A stretch of 64,000 nucleotides of DNA from Fenollaria sporofastidiosus. Lineage in GTDB: Bacteria; Bacillota; Clostridia; Tissierellales; Peptoniphilaceae. Shown here in pieces: positions 35,129 through 44,669 of the stretch. The stretch is from contig NZ_OW968186.1 in assembly GCF_943169635.2 (NCBI RefSeq), positions 372,001 through 436,000 on the forward strand. Direction: 5' to 3'. A program made the translations under genes and the position numbers. A model generated the notes under the pieces. The model saw nothing but the letters and a program-made list of their open reading frames with translations. It did not search any database and was not told where the DNA came from. Within the stretch, counting starts at the first letter, position 1. The number at the start of each line of letters is the position of its first letter.

Positions 35129-36838
35129 TTATGCAGATAATTTCTGTTCGGCGTTCCACATGGCCGCATACTTTCCGCCTTTAGCCAGCAATTCATCGTG
35201 AGTACCGGCTTCAGCAATCTTTCCGCCAGATACCACAAGGATTTGATCTGCATTTTTGACGATGGAAAGGGTATGAGCAATCATTACCACAGTCTTTTTC
35301 TCTTTCAGCAGATTGGCGATGGCCTGCTTTACTGCCAGTTCGTTCTCGATGTCAAGGGACGCCGTTGCTTCATCCAAAAGCAGGATCGGGCTGTTTTTCA
35401 GGATAGCGCGGGCGATTGAAATTCGCTGACGCTCACCACCCGAGAGAAGGTTTCCGTTTTCGCCGGTCGGCGTATCGTATCCCTTTTCCATCTTGCGGAT
35501 GAAGCCGTCACAATTAGCCTCCCGGCAGGCAGCCTCGATTTCCTCGTCCGTGGCATTGGGGCGGGCGTGCCGGATATTCTCACGAATGGTATCATCAAAG
35601 AGAAATACATCCTGATCTACCATCGAAATTTGTTCCAACACACGCTCAGCGGATATATGACTGATTGGCTTACCGCCGATACGGATTTCGCCGCCAGTCG
35701 GCTCATAGTATTTGGCGATCAGGTTCAAGATGGTGGATTTACCGGAACCGGAATCACCAACAATTGCAGTCAATTTCTGATTTGGAACTATAAAGGAAGT
35801 TTCCTTCAAAACTGCTTCGCCAGGAATATAGGAGAAGTCCACATTATCAAAAACAATCTCATAATTCTTAACTGTGAACGGTTCTGTACTGCCGTTTTCT
35901 TCTGGCTCATGGATTACTTTTAAAATATTGTTTTTTGAAATCACAAGATTTTTGTAGCTAAACAAATCTACTGAAATTGCCCCGATTAGCTTTGCCAGCA
36001 ACATAGGGAGCATACATAAAAGCAGAAAATCAATCGTCTGAATTTCTCCTGCCATCCACGGAGAAATCCCAATAAACATAATAAAAGGAACCATAAGCCA
36101 GTTAATAATGTTAAAAGCAAAGTTTATGGGAATACCATGCGCTTCATATTCAAAGCTGACCTGACTGAACAATTGCATTGCTTCTGTGGTTGCCTTATTT
36201 TTTGTGCCAGCCACGCCGTATGCACGAAACGTCTGAATACCTTCTATATATTCCACAATGCTGCTTACTGTTTCAGATGAAACCTTATTTTTTCTGGTTC
36301 CATACTTTTTTACCGTTCGGAAAGAAAGCCACATTTCAGGAATCAGCATGGAAGTAGAAAGCAAAAGGATCCCTCCTGCGGGCAGATACAAATAACAGAT
36401 AAATACAATAACCATAACGGCCAGGGCAATATTTTTGGTCAAGTTACTTACCTTGTGTGTCAATATTTGTTCATAACTATTTACATCGCATGTCATTGTA
36501 TTTACATATTGCCCCACCTGCCCATGTGTGAAGCGAAAGAGAGGAATCCTCTTAAATTTATCTCCAAGGAAAAGGCGAAGATTTTTTGAAACGGCAGCCC
36601 CGCCGATCTGGTTCTGTGTATAACCTATACTGTAAATAAGCACTCGCAAAGCATAGACTACGCACAGAATTCCTGTGATTGTTAAGATGTCTGTTGTAGT
36701 TGTTTTCTTGCCGAGCAGAATCTGAATGACTAGGTAAATCGTCATATAACTGCATCCAGAAAGAAAACCTTCAATAACCGTGAATATCACGCCTATATTA
36801 AAGTGGATATTTTTATGCAATGGCCCTGTTTCTTTCAT
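35129..36838 (-). CDS. ABC half transporter of the ECF-ABC island, second subunit
   Basis: The 569-residue protein has six helices and an ATPase domain (Walker A GDSGSGKST, signature LSGGERQR, Walker B ILLLDEAT, switch IAHTL, where the usual Arg is Thr). It overlaps the preceding ABC gene by one base. The pair again resembles YbtP/YbtQ. Base composition is visibly richer in G and C than the flanking operons, as for the whole 35-42.6 kb block, which points to horizontal transfer. Confidence 0.92.
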   Translation of the reverse strand: MKETGPLHKNIHFNIGVIFTVIEGFLSGCSYMTIYLVIQILLGKKTTTTDILTITGILCVVYALRVLIYSIGYTQNQIGGAAVSKNLRLFLGDKFKRIPLFRFTHGQVGQYVNTMTCDVNSYEQILTHKVSNLTKNIALAVMVIVFICYLYLPAGGILLLSTSMLIPEMWLSFRTVKKYGTRKNKVSSETVSSIVEYIEGIQTFRAYGVAGTKNKATTEAMQLFSQVSFEYEAHGIPINFAFNIINWLMVPFIMFIGISPWMAGEIQTIDFLLLCMLPMLLAKLIGAISVDLFSYKNLVISKNNILKVIHEPEENGSTEPFTVKNYEIVFDNVDFSYIPGEAVLKETSFIVPNQKLTAIVGDSGSGKSTILNLIAKYYEPTGGEIRIGGKPISHISAERVLEQISMVDQDVFLFDDTIRENIRHARPNATDEEIEAACREANCDGFIRKMEKGYDTPTGENGNLLSGGERQRISIARAILKNSPILLLDEATASLDIENELAVKQAIANLLKEKKTVVMIAHTLSIVKNADQILVVSGGKIAEAGTHDELLAKGGKYAAMWNAEQKLSA

Positions 36839-38595
36839 TATGCTTCATCTCCTTTCCCGCCATAGACGATTTTTCTTGAAGCATTGTAATCGCTCCATGC
36901 CTTTCTATAATAATTATTTCTGGAAAGGACTTCTTCATGGGTGCCTGCATCGGTTATCGTGTGATTTTCGACAATTGCCACTTTATCACACATTTTAACT
37001 GCACCCAAACGATGTGCGACAATCAAAACGGTTTTCCCTTTGCAAAGATTCTCAATTGCCCGATCTATTTCCAACTGATTTTCGGGATCGGCTGCACTTG
37101 TGGCTTCATCTAATATCAGAATAGGAGCATTTTTTAAAATAGCTCTTGCAATCGCTATCCTTTGTTTTTCTCCGCCAGAGAAACGGGAGCCAAAACTGCC
37201 TACTTTCGTATCATATCCATCTGGCAAAGACATGATGAAATCGTCAATCTGTGCCTCTTTTGCGGCTGCCCTCACTTCTTCCAGAGTGGCGTTACTGCCC
37301 ATACGGATATTCTCCAAAACACTGTCGCGGGTCAAAAACGTCTTTTGAAATACAATGGATATGTTTTGAAGCAATTTTTCATAGTTTATGTTTTTTACAT
37401 TTATACCGCCGATTAATACCTGACCTTCCTGCACATCGTAAAATCGGGAGATCAGCTCAATGACTGTGCTTTTACCAGCACCGGAAACACCAATCAGAGC
37501 TATTTTCTCTCCTTCAGCTACATACAAACTGCAATTCTCCAGAACATTCTTTTTCCCATCATATGAAAAGGAAATGTTTTTAACGGCAATATCACAATGT
37601 GTAGGAAAATCCCCATCGCTTTCATAAACAGGCAACTCCAGTATTTCCTTTGTCTTAGTAACTCCATTCAATGCCTGTGCAAAGGTTGTTCCTAACTGCT
37701 GAAGTGGAAGTAGCTCAGTTAAATATAGAGAACCAACATAAGCGAAAAGCAAAAACACACTGGAAGTGATAGAATTTCTTAAAAACAGCATTCCACCAAT
37801 AGGAACCAAAAGAACCATTCCACATTCCAGAATAATAATAAAAATTGCAAAGGGAGGTCCCATTTTACGCGAGATCAAATTCCATACTCTGTTTTCCTCT
37901 TTAATGGCATCCGAGAATTTTTTGAACGATTTACTTCCCATATTATAGGCTTTAATTAACCGCATTCCGCGAATGTACTCAATCATAATCGAATTAAATG
38001 CAATAAGAGATTGGTTTGAATCATGCATGATACTTGACATACCCTTAAAAAGATGTATCATAACAATTCCTGCAATCGGAAGGGGAATCAAAGAAATTAT
38101 CGCTAATGGAATGTTTACTGTCATTAAATAAATAAAAATGACTATCGGACCAGTGAGATAACTTACCAACTCTGGAATATTATGAGCAAGGCATAGTTCC
38201 AGTTTTTCAATATCCTCATTTAAAACAGTTTTGATTTCTCCCGTGCTATGATCATCCAGTACGCCTAACGGAACTTTTGCCAAATGTTCCACTATCATAC
38301 AACGTACACGATATAATGCACCATAAGCTCCTTTATGAGAAAGAACGCCTGAACAAGCCAAAGTAATCATACGCAGGATAGTTGTTGCAGAAATCAGTAC
38401 GATATTATTCACCAATAACCGTTGTGTTATATTTTCGGATAAAATCGCATCCATAAGGTTATAAATGCCAATATACGGCCCTATTACAAATAAGCCGCTT
38501 GCAAAAGCACAGGCGACGGACGCAAAAAGATACCGTTTACTTTTCCCCGACCATGACAAAAGAAGTCTTATTGGGTTTTCTTGTTTCTGCTCCAT
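36838..38595 (-). CDS. ABC half transporter of the ECF-ABC island, first subunit
   Basis: The start is the ATG at 38595, one base after the stop of the ECF ATPase gene and preceded by GGGGGAG; the open frame to 38628 lacks an RBS. The 585-residue product has six membrane helices and an ATPase domain (Walker A GVSGAGKST, signature FSGGEKQR, Walker B ILILDEAT, switch VAHRL). It should form a heterodimer with the downstream gene product. Confidence 0.92.
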   Translation of the reverse strand: MEQKQENPIRLLLSWSGKSKRYLFASVACAFASGLFVIGPYIGIYNLMDAILSENITQRLLVNNIVLISATTILRMITLACSGVLSHKGAYGALYRVRCMIVEHLAKVPLGVLDDHSTGEIKTVLNEDIEKLELCLAHNIPELVSYLTGPIVIFIYLMTVNIPLAIISLIPLPIAGIVMIHLFKGMSSIMHDSNQSLIAFNSIMIEYIRGMRLIKAYNMGSKSFKKFSDAIKEENRVWNLISRKMGPPFAIFIIILECGMVLLVPIGGMLFLRNSITSSVFLLFAYVGSLYLTELLPLQQLGTTFAQALNGVTKTKEILELPVYESDGDFPTHCDIAVKNISFSYDGKKNVLENCSLYVAEGEKIALIGVSGAGKSTVIELISRFYDVQEGQVLIGGINVKNINYEKLLQNISIVFQKTFLTRDSVLENIRMGSNATLEEVRAAAKEAQIDDFIMSLPDGYDTKVGSFGSRFSGGEKQRIAIARAILKNAPILILDEATSAADPENQLEIDRAIENLCKGKTVLIVAHRLGAVKMCDKVAIVENHTITDAGTHEEVLSRNNYYRKAWSDYNASRKIVYGGKGDEA

Positions 38596-38596
38596 A

Positions 38597-40066
38597 TCAC
38601 TTTTTCTCCCCCTGTTCCATAAGTGCATAAATTCTTTCCTTGTTTTCTATACAAACGGGAATATCATCTGCCAAAACGTGACAATCAAAGCGAATCAGAC
38701 GCGAGCATGTTTGGCAGACAAATTCATAATCGTGAGTGACAACAAATATGACTTTATTTTTTGCAAGGTCCTGAATCAATTTGCTAACTTGCTCCATGCT
38801 GTCATAATCAAGACCCGAAGTTGGTTCATCAAAAACCACCACTTCCTTACCGCATATCATACTAACGGCTACAGCAACCCGCTGCTTTTGTCCTCCGGAA
38901 AGTGTGTTCGGATGCCGTTTACGGACAGAAAGAAGGTCCAAATCATCTAATGCTCTTTTCACCAGCGCAGGATCAGTGTATCTGATTCCAAACGTACATT
39001 CAGCTTCTACACTATCTGCAAACAATTCGTAGTTAACATCCTGCATAACCATAAAAGATCGCTTCATGCGTTCCTTTTCATTTTGTGCATTGCCTTGCCA
39101 CAAGAATTTCCCTGTGGATCCTTTATGCAACCCACATAAAGCACGAAGGAATGTCGTTTTCCCAGCTCCATTGCATCCGACAACGCCAATGATTTCACCT
39201 TTAGAAGCCTGCATTGAGATGTGACTGATAATCATCTGCTTTTTGTAAAATAGTGATACATCTTGTATTTCCAGTACAGGTTTTTGAATTGGAACATTGG
39301 CAACAACGGGATACACAGTTTCTAATGCCACAGCGCGCAGCCCCATATTCTTTCTTTCAACATCCGAGAGCTTTCTGAGTTCTGCTGACGTCCAAATTGC
39401 CTGGATTTCCCCTTCTGACAAATATACAATGCGATCTGCTATATCAAGAAGATAATAAAGGCGGTGTTCAGCAATTAAAATTGTTTTTCCCGCTTTTTTC
39501 AGAAGCTGCAAATATTTTTTTAAGTCCGCTATTGAGGCCATATCCAAGTTAGAAGACGGCTCATCCAACAAGTAAATATCCGGGTCCATTGCATACACAG
39601 ACGCAAAGGCAACTTTTTGTTTTTCGCCCCCGGATAATTCAAATATATTTCGTCCCTGCAAATGACGGATATGTAAGACATCAAGAGTATTTCCAAGTCT
39701 ACGATGCAATTCCTCCGGTGGGACAGCCGCGTTTTCTATTCCAAATGCGATTTCACTGTCCACATCTACATTAAAGAACTGGGTCCTCGGATTTTGAAAT
39801 ACAGATCCGATTTTTTCAGCAAGTTGATATGTAGGTGTTTCAAAAACCTTCAGGTCATCCACTTGTACATCGCCATTTAACTCGCCAGGGAAATAATTAG
39901 GGATAAGTCCATTAATCAATTTTGTAATTGTTGTCTTACCACACCCAGAACGACCGCAAAGCAAAACGCATTCTCCTGTTTCTACAAATAGGTCAATATG
40001 TTTTACTCCGATTTCGGAAGCGGTTGTCCCTGCATAGGCAAAGCCAACATTTTTGAATTGGATCAT
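38597..40066 (-). CDS. ECF transporter double ATPase
   Basis: This 489-residue protein consists of two ABC ATPase domains in tandem. Domain 1 has Walker A GRSGCGKTT near residue 40, signature LSGGEKQK and Walker B IYLLDEPSS. Domain 2 has Walker A GCNGAGKTT near residue 296, signature LSGGQKQR and Walker B VVVFDEPTSG. It replaces the EcfA1/EcfA2 pair of energy-coupling-factor importers. It overlaps the EcfT gene by 4 bp, and the S component is two genes upstream. This is therefore a dedicated ECF importer. Confidence 0.93.
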   Translation of the reverse strand: MIQFKNVGFAYAGTTASEIGVKHIDLFVETGECVLLCGRSGCGKTTITKLINGLIPNYFPGELNGDVQVDDLKVFETPTYQLAEKIGSVFQNPRTQFFNVDVDSEIAFGIENAAVPPEELHRRLGNTLDVLHIRHLQGRNIFELSGGEKQKVAFASVYAMDPDIYLLDEPSSNLDMASIADLKKYLQLLKKAGKTILIAEHRLYYLLDIADRIVYLSEGEIQAIWTSAELRKLSDVERKNMGLRAVALETVYPVVANVPIQKPVLEIQDVSLFYKKQMIISHISMQASKGEIIGVVGCNGAGKTTFLRALCGLHKGSTGKFLWQGNAQNEKERMKRSFMVMQDVNYELFADSVEAECTFGIRYTDPALVKRALDDLDLLSVRKRHPNTLSGGQKQRVAVAVSMICGKEVVVFDEPTSGLDYDSMEQVSKLIQDLAKNKVIFVVTHDYEFVCQTCSRLIRFDCHVLADDIPVCIENKERIYALMEQGEKK

Positions 40067-40794
40067 ACCGCACCTCCAATCTCACCTGCGTTCAACGCCA
40101 AAAGAAACAAGAAACAAATGATTACCAAAATATCCTGTATTCTAAATTTGATTTGTATCAGACAGGTCCGTGAATGAGGATTTTCAATGCCTCTTGTTAC
40201 AGATGCAATTGCAAGTTCATCAGCTGCCTTGGACGCAGTCATTAAAAGCGGGACATACAAACACTCAATTGTCATCCCAGGGTGATGAATAAAACCCTTA
40301 AAAGAAAGTGATACATCTCTTAAACGCATACCGTCTTTGATATAGTGCCAATCTTCTTGAATTGTCGGAATATATCGCAACATAACTGCCAACGGAATGT
40401 ATATTCCTTTAGAAACATGTGCTTTATTCATTGCTGTCAGAAATTCATTTACACTCGTTGTGGACAGTATGATTCCAGCGAGCATTGCACAAGGATACAC
40501 TTTGTAGAAAAGCCCCATCCATGCGACAAACATCGTATGTACAACACCCGTTTCAAGAGAGAGAACGTAAAGGGTCAGTAAATAAAATAAAGCAAAAAAG
40601 ATCAGATGGCATAAAGAGCGTTTGGCTTTTCCGCATGTGCATCCAAAAAGTGTGATGAATAACACTAATAGCCATACATGCCGCAACGATGGAGCCATCG
40701 TTGCGGCAAATACAGTGATTGCAAGTAACAAGATTTTTGTACGTGGATCAAACGTACACAATCCACTATGAATTTTTGTGTACTGTATATTCAC
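40063..40794 (-). CDS. ECF transporter T component
   Basis: The 243-residue membrane protein has the EcfT coupling motif AIASVTRGIE (A-x-A-x-x-x-R-G type) in the cytoplasmic arm, plus several hydrophobic helices. It links the double ATPase to the substrate-binding S protein. It overlaps both neighbours by 4 bp (ATGA), so the three ECF genes are translationally coupled. Confidence 0.92.
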   Translation of the reverse strand: MNIQYTKIHSGLCTFDPRTKILLLAITVFAATMAPSLRHVWLLVLFITLFGCTCGKAKRSLCHLIFFALFYLLTLYVLSLETGVVHTMFVAWMGLFYKVYPCAMLAGIILSTTSVNEFLTAMNKAHVSKGIYIPLAVMLRYIPTIQEDWHYIKDGMRLRDVSLSFKGFIHHPGMTIECLYVPLLMTASKAADELAIASVTRGIENPHSRTCLIQIKFRIQDILVIICFLFLLALNAGEIGGAV

Positions 40795-41390
40795 GCTGTG
40801 ATACCCGCTTTTTCAAACTGTTTCTTTAATAGCTTGCTTCCAACAAAACCGCTGAGCAAAGCAATCACTATTGTTCCGATCAACATTGTTACAAGTACGA
40901 TCCAACTGGTAGATGCAAGCATACTATCAAGATATTCCTGTGTCGTTCCTTTTTCCAGCATAGTATTTACCCATGTTTGCGGGTTAATAAAATATGCAAT
41001 ATATGTGCCAGTTCCACCCAAGCAAAAGAATACATACGAAAGAATATTCATTTTTTTGCTTTTATAATTTGCAGTGTGTGCGACAATTTCTGCAAGTACT
41101 CCACCAATTAAATAGCCGATTGTCATTCCAATGTGCATACCTGTTACAAAGCAAAAGATTGCCATAAGCGCACTTGCAATAAAAATGGGGCCTTTCTTTG
41201 GTACTTTCGCAACCATAAGCAAATACACTGGACCAGCAAGAAGAGCAGCACCGACAGGATAGTAGAAAGTGAGTGCTGGCATCATCGCAAACACACCACC
41301 GCTAAGGCTGATACAGATAAAGATAATTGCGGAAAAGACACCTGTTACGATAAGTTCTTTGACAGAAAGACCGGATTTCGTGTTAGACAT
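40791..41390 (-). CDS. ECF transporter S component, MptD family
   Basis: The start is placed at the ATG at 41390 because GGAGG lies eight bases upstream; earlier in-frame ATGs lack spacing. The 199-residue product has six hydrophobic helices and the features of the MptD-type S proteins (VFSAIIFICISLSGGVFAMM...GMTIGYLIGGVLAEIV). Substrate is unknown. The family co-occurs with YbtPQ-like ABC pairs, which suggests a metal or metal-chelate ligand. It is the first gene of the operon and diverges from the AraC gene. Confidence 0.85.
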   Translation of the reverse strand: MSNTKSGLSVKELIVTGVFSAIIFICISLSGGVFAMMPALTFYYPVGAALLAGPVYLLMVAKVPKKGPIFIASALMAIFCFVTGMHIGMTIGYLIGGVLAEIVAHTANYKSKKMNILSYVFFCLGGTGTYIAYFINPQTWVNTMLEKGTTQEYLDSMLASTSWIVLVTMLIGTIVIALLSGFVGSKLLKKQFEKAGITA

Positions 41391-41533
41391 TTTTTGTTCC
41401 TCCATTTTGATATATTCCACATTTGACTTTTTAAAATCAATGTGGTAAGCTTTGATTAGTTCCAGCTAACCGCTGTATAAAATTATACATGAACTGATTT
41501 GCTTTCGCAACACATTCAGCCCATTGTCGTCCG

Positions 41534-41564
41534 ATGTGTCTGAAAGTATGTCTAATGTGTCTGA
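41534..41564 (+). promoter_or_regulatory. Direct repeat in the AraC leader
   Basis: ATGTGTCTGA occurs at 41534-41543 and 41555-41564, a period of 21 bp or two helical turns. That is typical for AraC-type dimers. It ends just before the AGGAGG of the AraC gene, so it could mediate autoregulation. Confidence 0.6.
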
Positions 41565-41575
41565 GGAGGATGATT

Positions 41576-42586
41576 ATGTCCGATATTGCTGCTCAATTCA
41601 ATACTATGTTGATAAAAAGTGGTTTTCAGAAAATGCCACCAAATGGAAAATTTAGCTCTATTGGAAACTTTTATTGTTTGCCTGAATCATTTGGAGAGGG
41701 AATTTATTGGATATACGGTGAAAAAAACCTATTTAATATCAAAATACATGATTTCTATTTTTACGAGGATGAATTTTTCGATCAGGAAAGCCTAAACTGG
41801 CCGGAGAGCCTAAGCATCACCTATTACGAATCTGTATCTGGTGAAGAAATCATGCCTTACCGGCGCCTTACCGCGGGATGTATAAAAACATTCTTTGGAG
41901 GCCAGCACCCATACAAGGCAATTTTTCATAAAAACATACCAATTCGGACGATTGGTATAGAGATTATGCCTGCTTACTATGAAAAGTATCTAAAAGAAGC
42001 ATTTCCAGATGAATATATAAATCCAGATGAAGCATTTCGCGAGATTGATCAAGCAAATGATTTCCCTGAAATGGTTTCTCTGTTACGCAAAATCTGGAAT
42101 TATAATGGAGATGGAATGGCCGCAAAACTATTCTTCCAAAGTAAAGTTTTCGAGGCAGTAGCTTTGATTGTCGAACATAACAAAAAGAGTCCAGAAAGAG
42201 GGAAAGTCCGTATTTCATCACAGGATATAAAATCTCTTGAAAATGTCGCTGCGTATATCAACGATCATTACAACAGAAAAATTCTTTTAGATAAACTAGC
42301 GCGCATTGCCTGCATGGGAACAACAAAGTTGAAAATTACATTTAAGCAGGTCTATTGCTGCACCATTACGGAATATATTCAACAGCGGCGTTTATCTCAG
42401 GGAGAAAATCTCCTTTGCTCCACCGATTTTTCAATTGAGCAAATTGCTCTGGCTGTTGGATATAGTAATGCTGGTCGTTTTTCAAGAGACTTCAAAAAAA
42501 GTACTGGTCTATATCCTTCTGAATATCGGAAGTGGGCACAGCAAAAAAAAATCAATAAAAACGATGTAACAAATCATTCTGTTTAG
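41576..42586 (+). CDS. AraC-family regulator of the ECF-ABC island
   Basis: The start is the ATG at 41576, six bases after GAGGAGG; the open frame to 41534 is not used. The 336-residue product has an N-terminal sensor region without recognisable motifs. Its C-terminal double HTH (about the last 100 residues) has IARIACMGTTKLKITFKQ-type and FSIEQIALAVGYSNAGRFSRDF-type helices. Divergent orientation from the transporter operon and a YbtA-like layout suggest it activates the importer in response to its ligand. Confidence 0.9.
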   Translation: MSDIAAQFNTMLIKSGFQKMPPNGKFSSIGNFYCLPESFGEGIYWIYGEKNLFNIKIHDFYFYEDEFFDQESLNWPESLSITYYESVSGEEIMPYRRLTAGCIKTFFGGQHPYKAIFHKNIPIRTIGIEIMPAYYEKYLKEAFPDEYINPDEAFREIDQANDFPEMVSLLRKIWNYNGDGMAAKLFFQSKVFEAVALIVEHNKKSPERGKVRISSQDIKSLENVAAYINDHYNRKILLDKLARIACMGTTKLKITFKQVYCCTITEYIQQRRLSQGENLLCSTDFSIEQIALAVGYSNAGRFSRDFKKSTGLYPSEYRKWAQQKKINKNDVTNHSV

Positions 42587-42726
42587 AGAAGTTCCTCTAT
42601 AAACTATTGAAATATCATCTTCTTTCTCTTGTGCTTAGCAGAGCAGAAGGAAAATATTTCGACATATTCGAAAATCCCCTTGCTTTTTTCTACATAATAG
42701 CAATCATGTTTAGTTGGGCAAGAAGC

Positions 42727-42760
42727 GAGCGTCAGGGAATTTTTCTCTGGCGCTCATTTT
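42727..42760 (+). terminator. Terminator after the AraC gene
   Basis: Stem GAGCGTCAG / CTGGCGCTC (8 of 9 paired) followed by ATTTTATGG. The T run is short, so efficiency is uncertain. Confidence 0.5.
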
Positions 42761-42786
42761 ATGGCACCGAATAGGAATGATAAAAT

Positions 42787-42806
42787 CCCCCAGTTCAACT
42801 GGGGGG
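42787..42806. repeat. Short GC-rich hairpin
   Basis: CCCCCAGTT and AACTGGGGG pair across a central base or two. The hairpin sits in the tail of the next AraC-like gene, close to the larger palindrome at 42826-42880. Confidence 0.7.
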
Positions 42807-43496
42807 GGCAATAATGCCCTCTTTAGAGAGCCACCACCGGAGATAGGCCCTTATAGTGCCTATCTCCGGTGGTGGCTCTCCAAAATGTTTTTTAAAAGCT
42901 GAAGAAAACTTGCCTTGATTTAAGTATCCTGCTAAATCCGCTATTTCTCCGATAGACATACTTGACTTATGAATTAGTAACTCTGCTGCCGCTTCAAGAC
43001 AAGTTTTTTTAATGAAACTGCCTATTGAATTTCCGGTTATATAAGCAAAACATCTTTTAAGACTTGATTCAGAAATTGCATATTTTTTTGCCAGTTCAGA
43101 AATAGAATATCTGTCAAAAGGATTTTCCATAAGAGCTTTGAAGCATTCTTGAGTTGCTTCGTACACAGGCTCAGAAAAGGATGGAAGTTTATGTGTGTCT
43201 TTACTTTCAACTAAACTCAGAAATAGTAATAGTTCTATTGTTTTAATTATTGAATATGGAAGCTGTATCCTCTCATCAACCCTATATAATTCACCAATAA
43301 TATGATTGATTTCATGACGAGAGCGGATAATTAACGCCGCCCCATTTTTGCACACCTTATCCCGCATTTCAAACAAATCTATATTTCCATATGGAAAATA
43401 TTTTGAAATGGACTTTTGTGCTATACTCATATCAATAAAAAGAGAAAGCCCTACATATTTTTTCATGGGATAATTTATAATACTATCTTTTTCCAT
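42795..43496 (-). CDS. AraC-family regulator with altered C-terminus
   Basis: The 233-residue protein has no N-terminal effector domain of normal size. It has two HTHs near the end (YSISELAKKYAISESSLKRCF and MSIGEIADLAGYLNQGKFSS). AraC proteins normally finish shortly after FKKHFGESP; here the frame instead runs FKKHFGEPPPEIGTIRAY LRWW, encoded by a perfect 23-bp palindrome. The normal C-terminus thus seems replaced by an inverted duplication. It could still bind DNA, but may be inactive. Confidence 0.65.
   Translation of the reverse strand: MEKDSIINYPMKKYVGLSLFIDMSIAQKSISKYFPYGNIDLFEMRDKVCKNGAALIIRSRHEINHIIGELYRVDERIQLPYSIIKTIELLLFLSLVESKDTHKLPSFSEPVYEATQECFKALMENPFDRYSISELAKKYAISESSLKRCFAYITGNSIGSFIKKTCLEAAAELLIHKSSMSIGEIADLAGYLNQGKFSSAFKKHFGEPPPEIGTIRAYLRWWLSKEGIIAPPS
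42826..42880. repeat. Perfect 23-bp inverted repeat inside a gene end
   Basis: Left arm 42826-42848 (from GAGAGCCACC) pairs without mismatch with 42858-42880 (ending GGTGGCTCTC), with a 9-base loop. It is GC-rich, unlike the surrounding DNA, and overlaps the last codons of the AraC-like gene. Confidence 0.92.
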
Positions 43497-43803
43497 TTTC
43501 TAATTTTAGTTCTGAAAGTTCCAAAAGGTGCAACCGTATTTACATGAATAAACTTATACACTTCCCAAGTCGCTGTTTTAGTCGCTTCATCAGCCCACTT
43601 TCTCATATGCGGTTCAAATAATTCTTCCTCACTCAACGAATCAATCATTGCATAAATAAAATTAATATTTTCATTTAATTTTGCTTTCAACTCTTGCAGA
43701 GATAAATGAGCGTAGGTATCCGTGAACCACTGATATAATTCACCAAGTTGATTCCATTTAAATTTATCCGATGGTGTTTTTACTTGAAGCCCCTTTCTTT
43801 CGG
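43475..43803 (-). pseudogene. ClbS/DfsB-like (DUF1706) protein, N-terminus missing
   Basis: In one frame from about 43800 the DNA encodes KGLQVKTPSDKFKWNQLGEL... and ends KTATWEVYKFIHVNTVAPFG TFRTKIRKWKK. This is the C-terminal two thirds of a four-helix bundle protein of the ClbS/DfsB family, whose best-known member protects against colibactin. The first part is absent: an in-frame TAA precedes the fragment and nothing upstream continues the frame. A shorter 71-residue ORF could still be translated, but the domain is incomplete. Confidence 0.7.
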
Positions 43804-43923
43804 TTTATTCTAGTATAGAGAAACAGCTCTTTCCCCTACCCTACAATATCTGTACAAGTTTTATAGGTTTTATCTCGTAGAAACTTATAACTTGCAATGC
43901 TCGATAAACTGATATTTGTTGAT

Positions 43924-44373
43924 TCAAATTTTCATACCTACTAATACTTTAAATTCCTCTAAAACTACTAAATCATCATCTTTTAATGATTCATCTATTT
44001 CTTTTAGTTCATTGTTAAAAAAATCTATATGCACTTTTTTCCAATATTCTAATGTTCTGTTTCCTTCACCTTCTTTATATGCATGTTCAGACGATACCTC
44101 TTTAAACTGAACAATTTCAACTCTAATAGTTTCTATAAGAACTTGATATTCACCTTTACTATTTGTAATGATACTTAAATTACCAACTTTTGGTAAATCC
44201 TCATTTTCCATTTCATAAAATTTATACAGTGAAGATGTGGCGGTTTTTATTCCATGAGATATTAAATATAACAGTTCCTCTTCAATACTCTCATCAAAAC
44301 TCCAAATAGACTCATCACTAACATTTAATTGATTTTCTTTAATGTATTTTTCAATTTGCTCTCTCATATTCAT
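43924..44373 (-). CDS. ASCH-domain protein
   Basis: The 149-residue protein carries the ASCH (PUA-like beta-barrel) fold: GIKTATSSLYKFYE near 35-48, VLIETIRVEIVQF in the core, and WKKVHIDFF later. ASCH proteins are RNA-binding or, in some cases, N4-acetylcytidine amidohydrolases. Length and motif order match the bacterial group (about 140 residues). Stand-alone gene. Its ATG at 44373 is preceded by GGAAG. Confidence 0.85.
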   Translation of the reverse strand: MNMREQIEKYIKENQLNVSDESIWSFDESIEEELLYLISHGIKTATSSLYKFYEMENEDLPKVGNLSIITNSKGEYQVLIETIRVEIVQFKEVSSEHAYKEGEGNRTLEYWKKVHIDFFNNELKEIDESLKDDDLVVLEEFKVLVGMKI

Positions 44374-44456
44374 TATTATCTTCCTTACAAATTCTAATTT
44401 ACCTTATTCTTTTCCATCCATGCCGTTGACACAACCTGCCAAAATATCTAAAGTGT

Positions 44457-44514
44457 TAAGCAATTTTCTTAATTTCCGCAAGCGAAGCTAAGAGGAAATT
44501 ATTGAAAATGCTTA
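44457..44514. repeat. Long imperfect hairpin in spacer
   Basis: Within the 296-base spacer 44374-44669, about 21 nt at 44457-44477 pairs with 44494-44514 with two mismatches. It looks like a small palindromic element; it has no terminator-like T run. No ORF is supported in the spacer. Confidence 0.6.
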
Positions 44515-44669
44515 CCTACTTGGTGCTACAACCTTTTCATAATATTTATAGTGTTGCTGCAAGCAAGTATTTAGAAAACATTCCTGATAAATAATTTCAA
44601 AATTTCCAGACTCTTATTGTTGAATCTAAAAATCATACACCTATTAATTTTAAGCCTTTCAAAGTCTAG

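Noticed and set aside
42714..42902. Plus-strand ORF of 62 residues with EPPPEIG sequence
   Set aside because: It is the mirror reading of the 23-bp palindrome at the AraC gene end, with no RBS.
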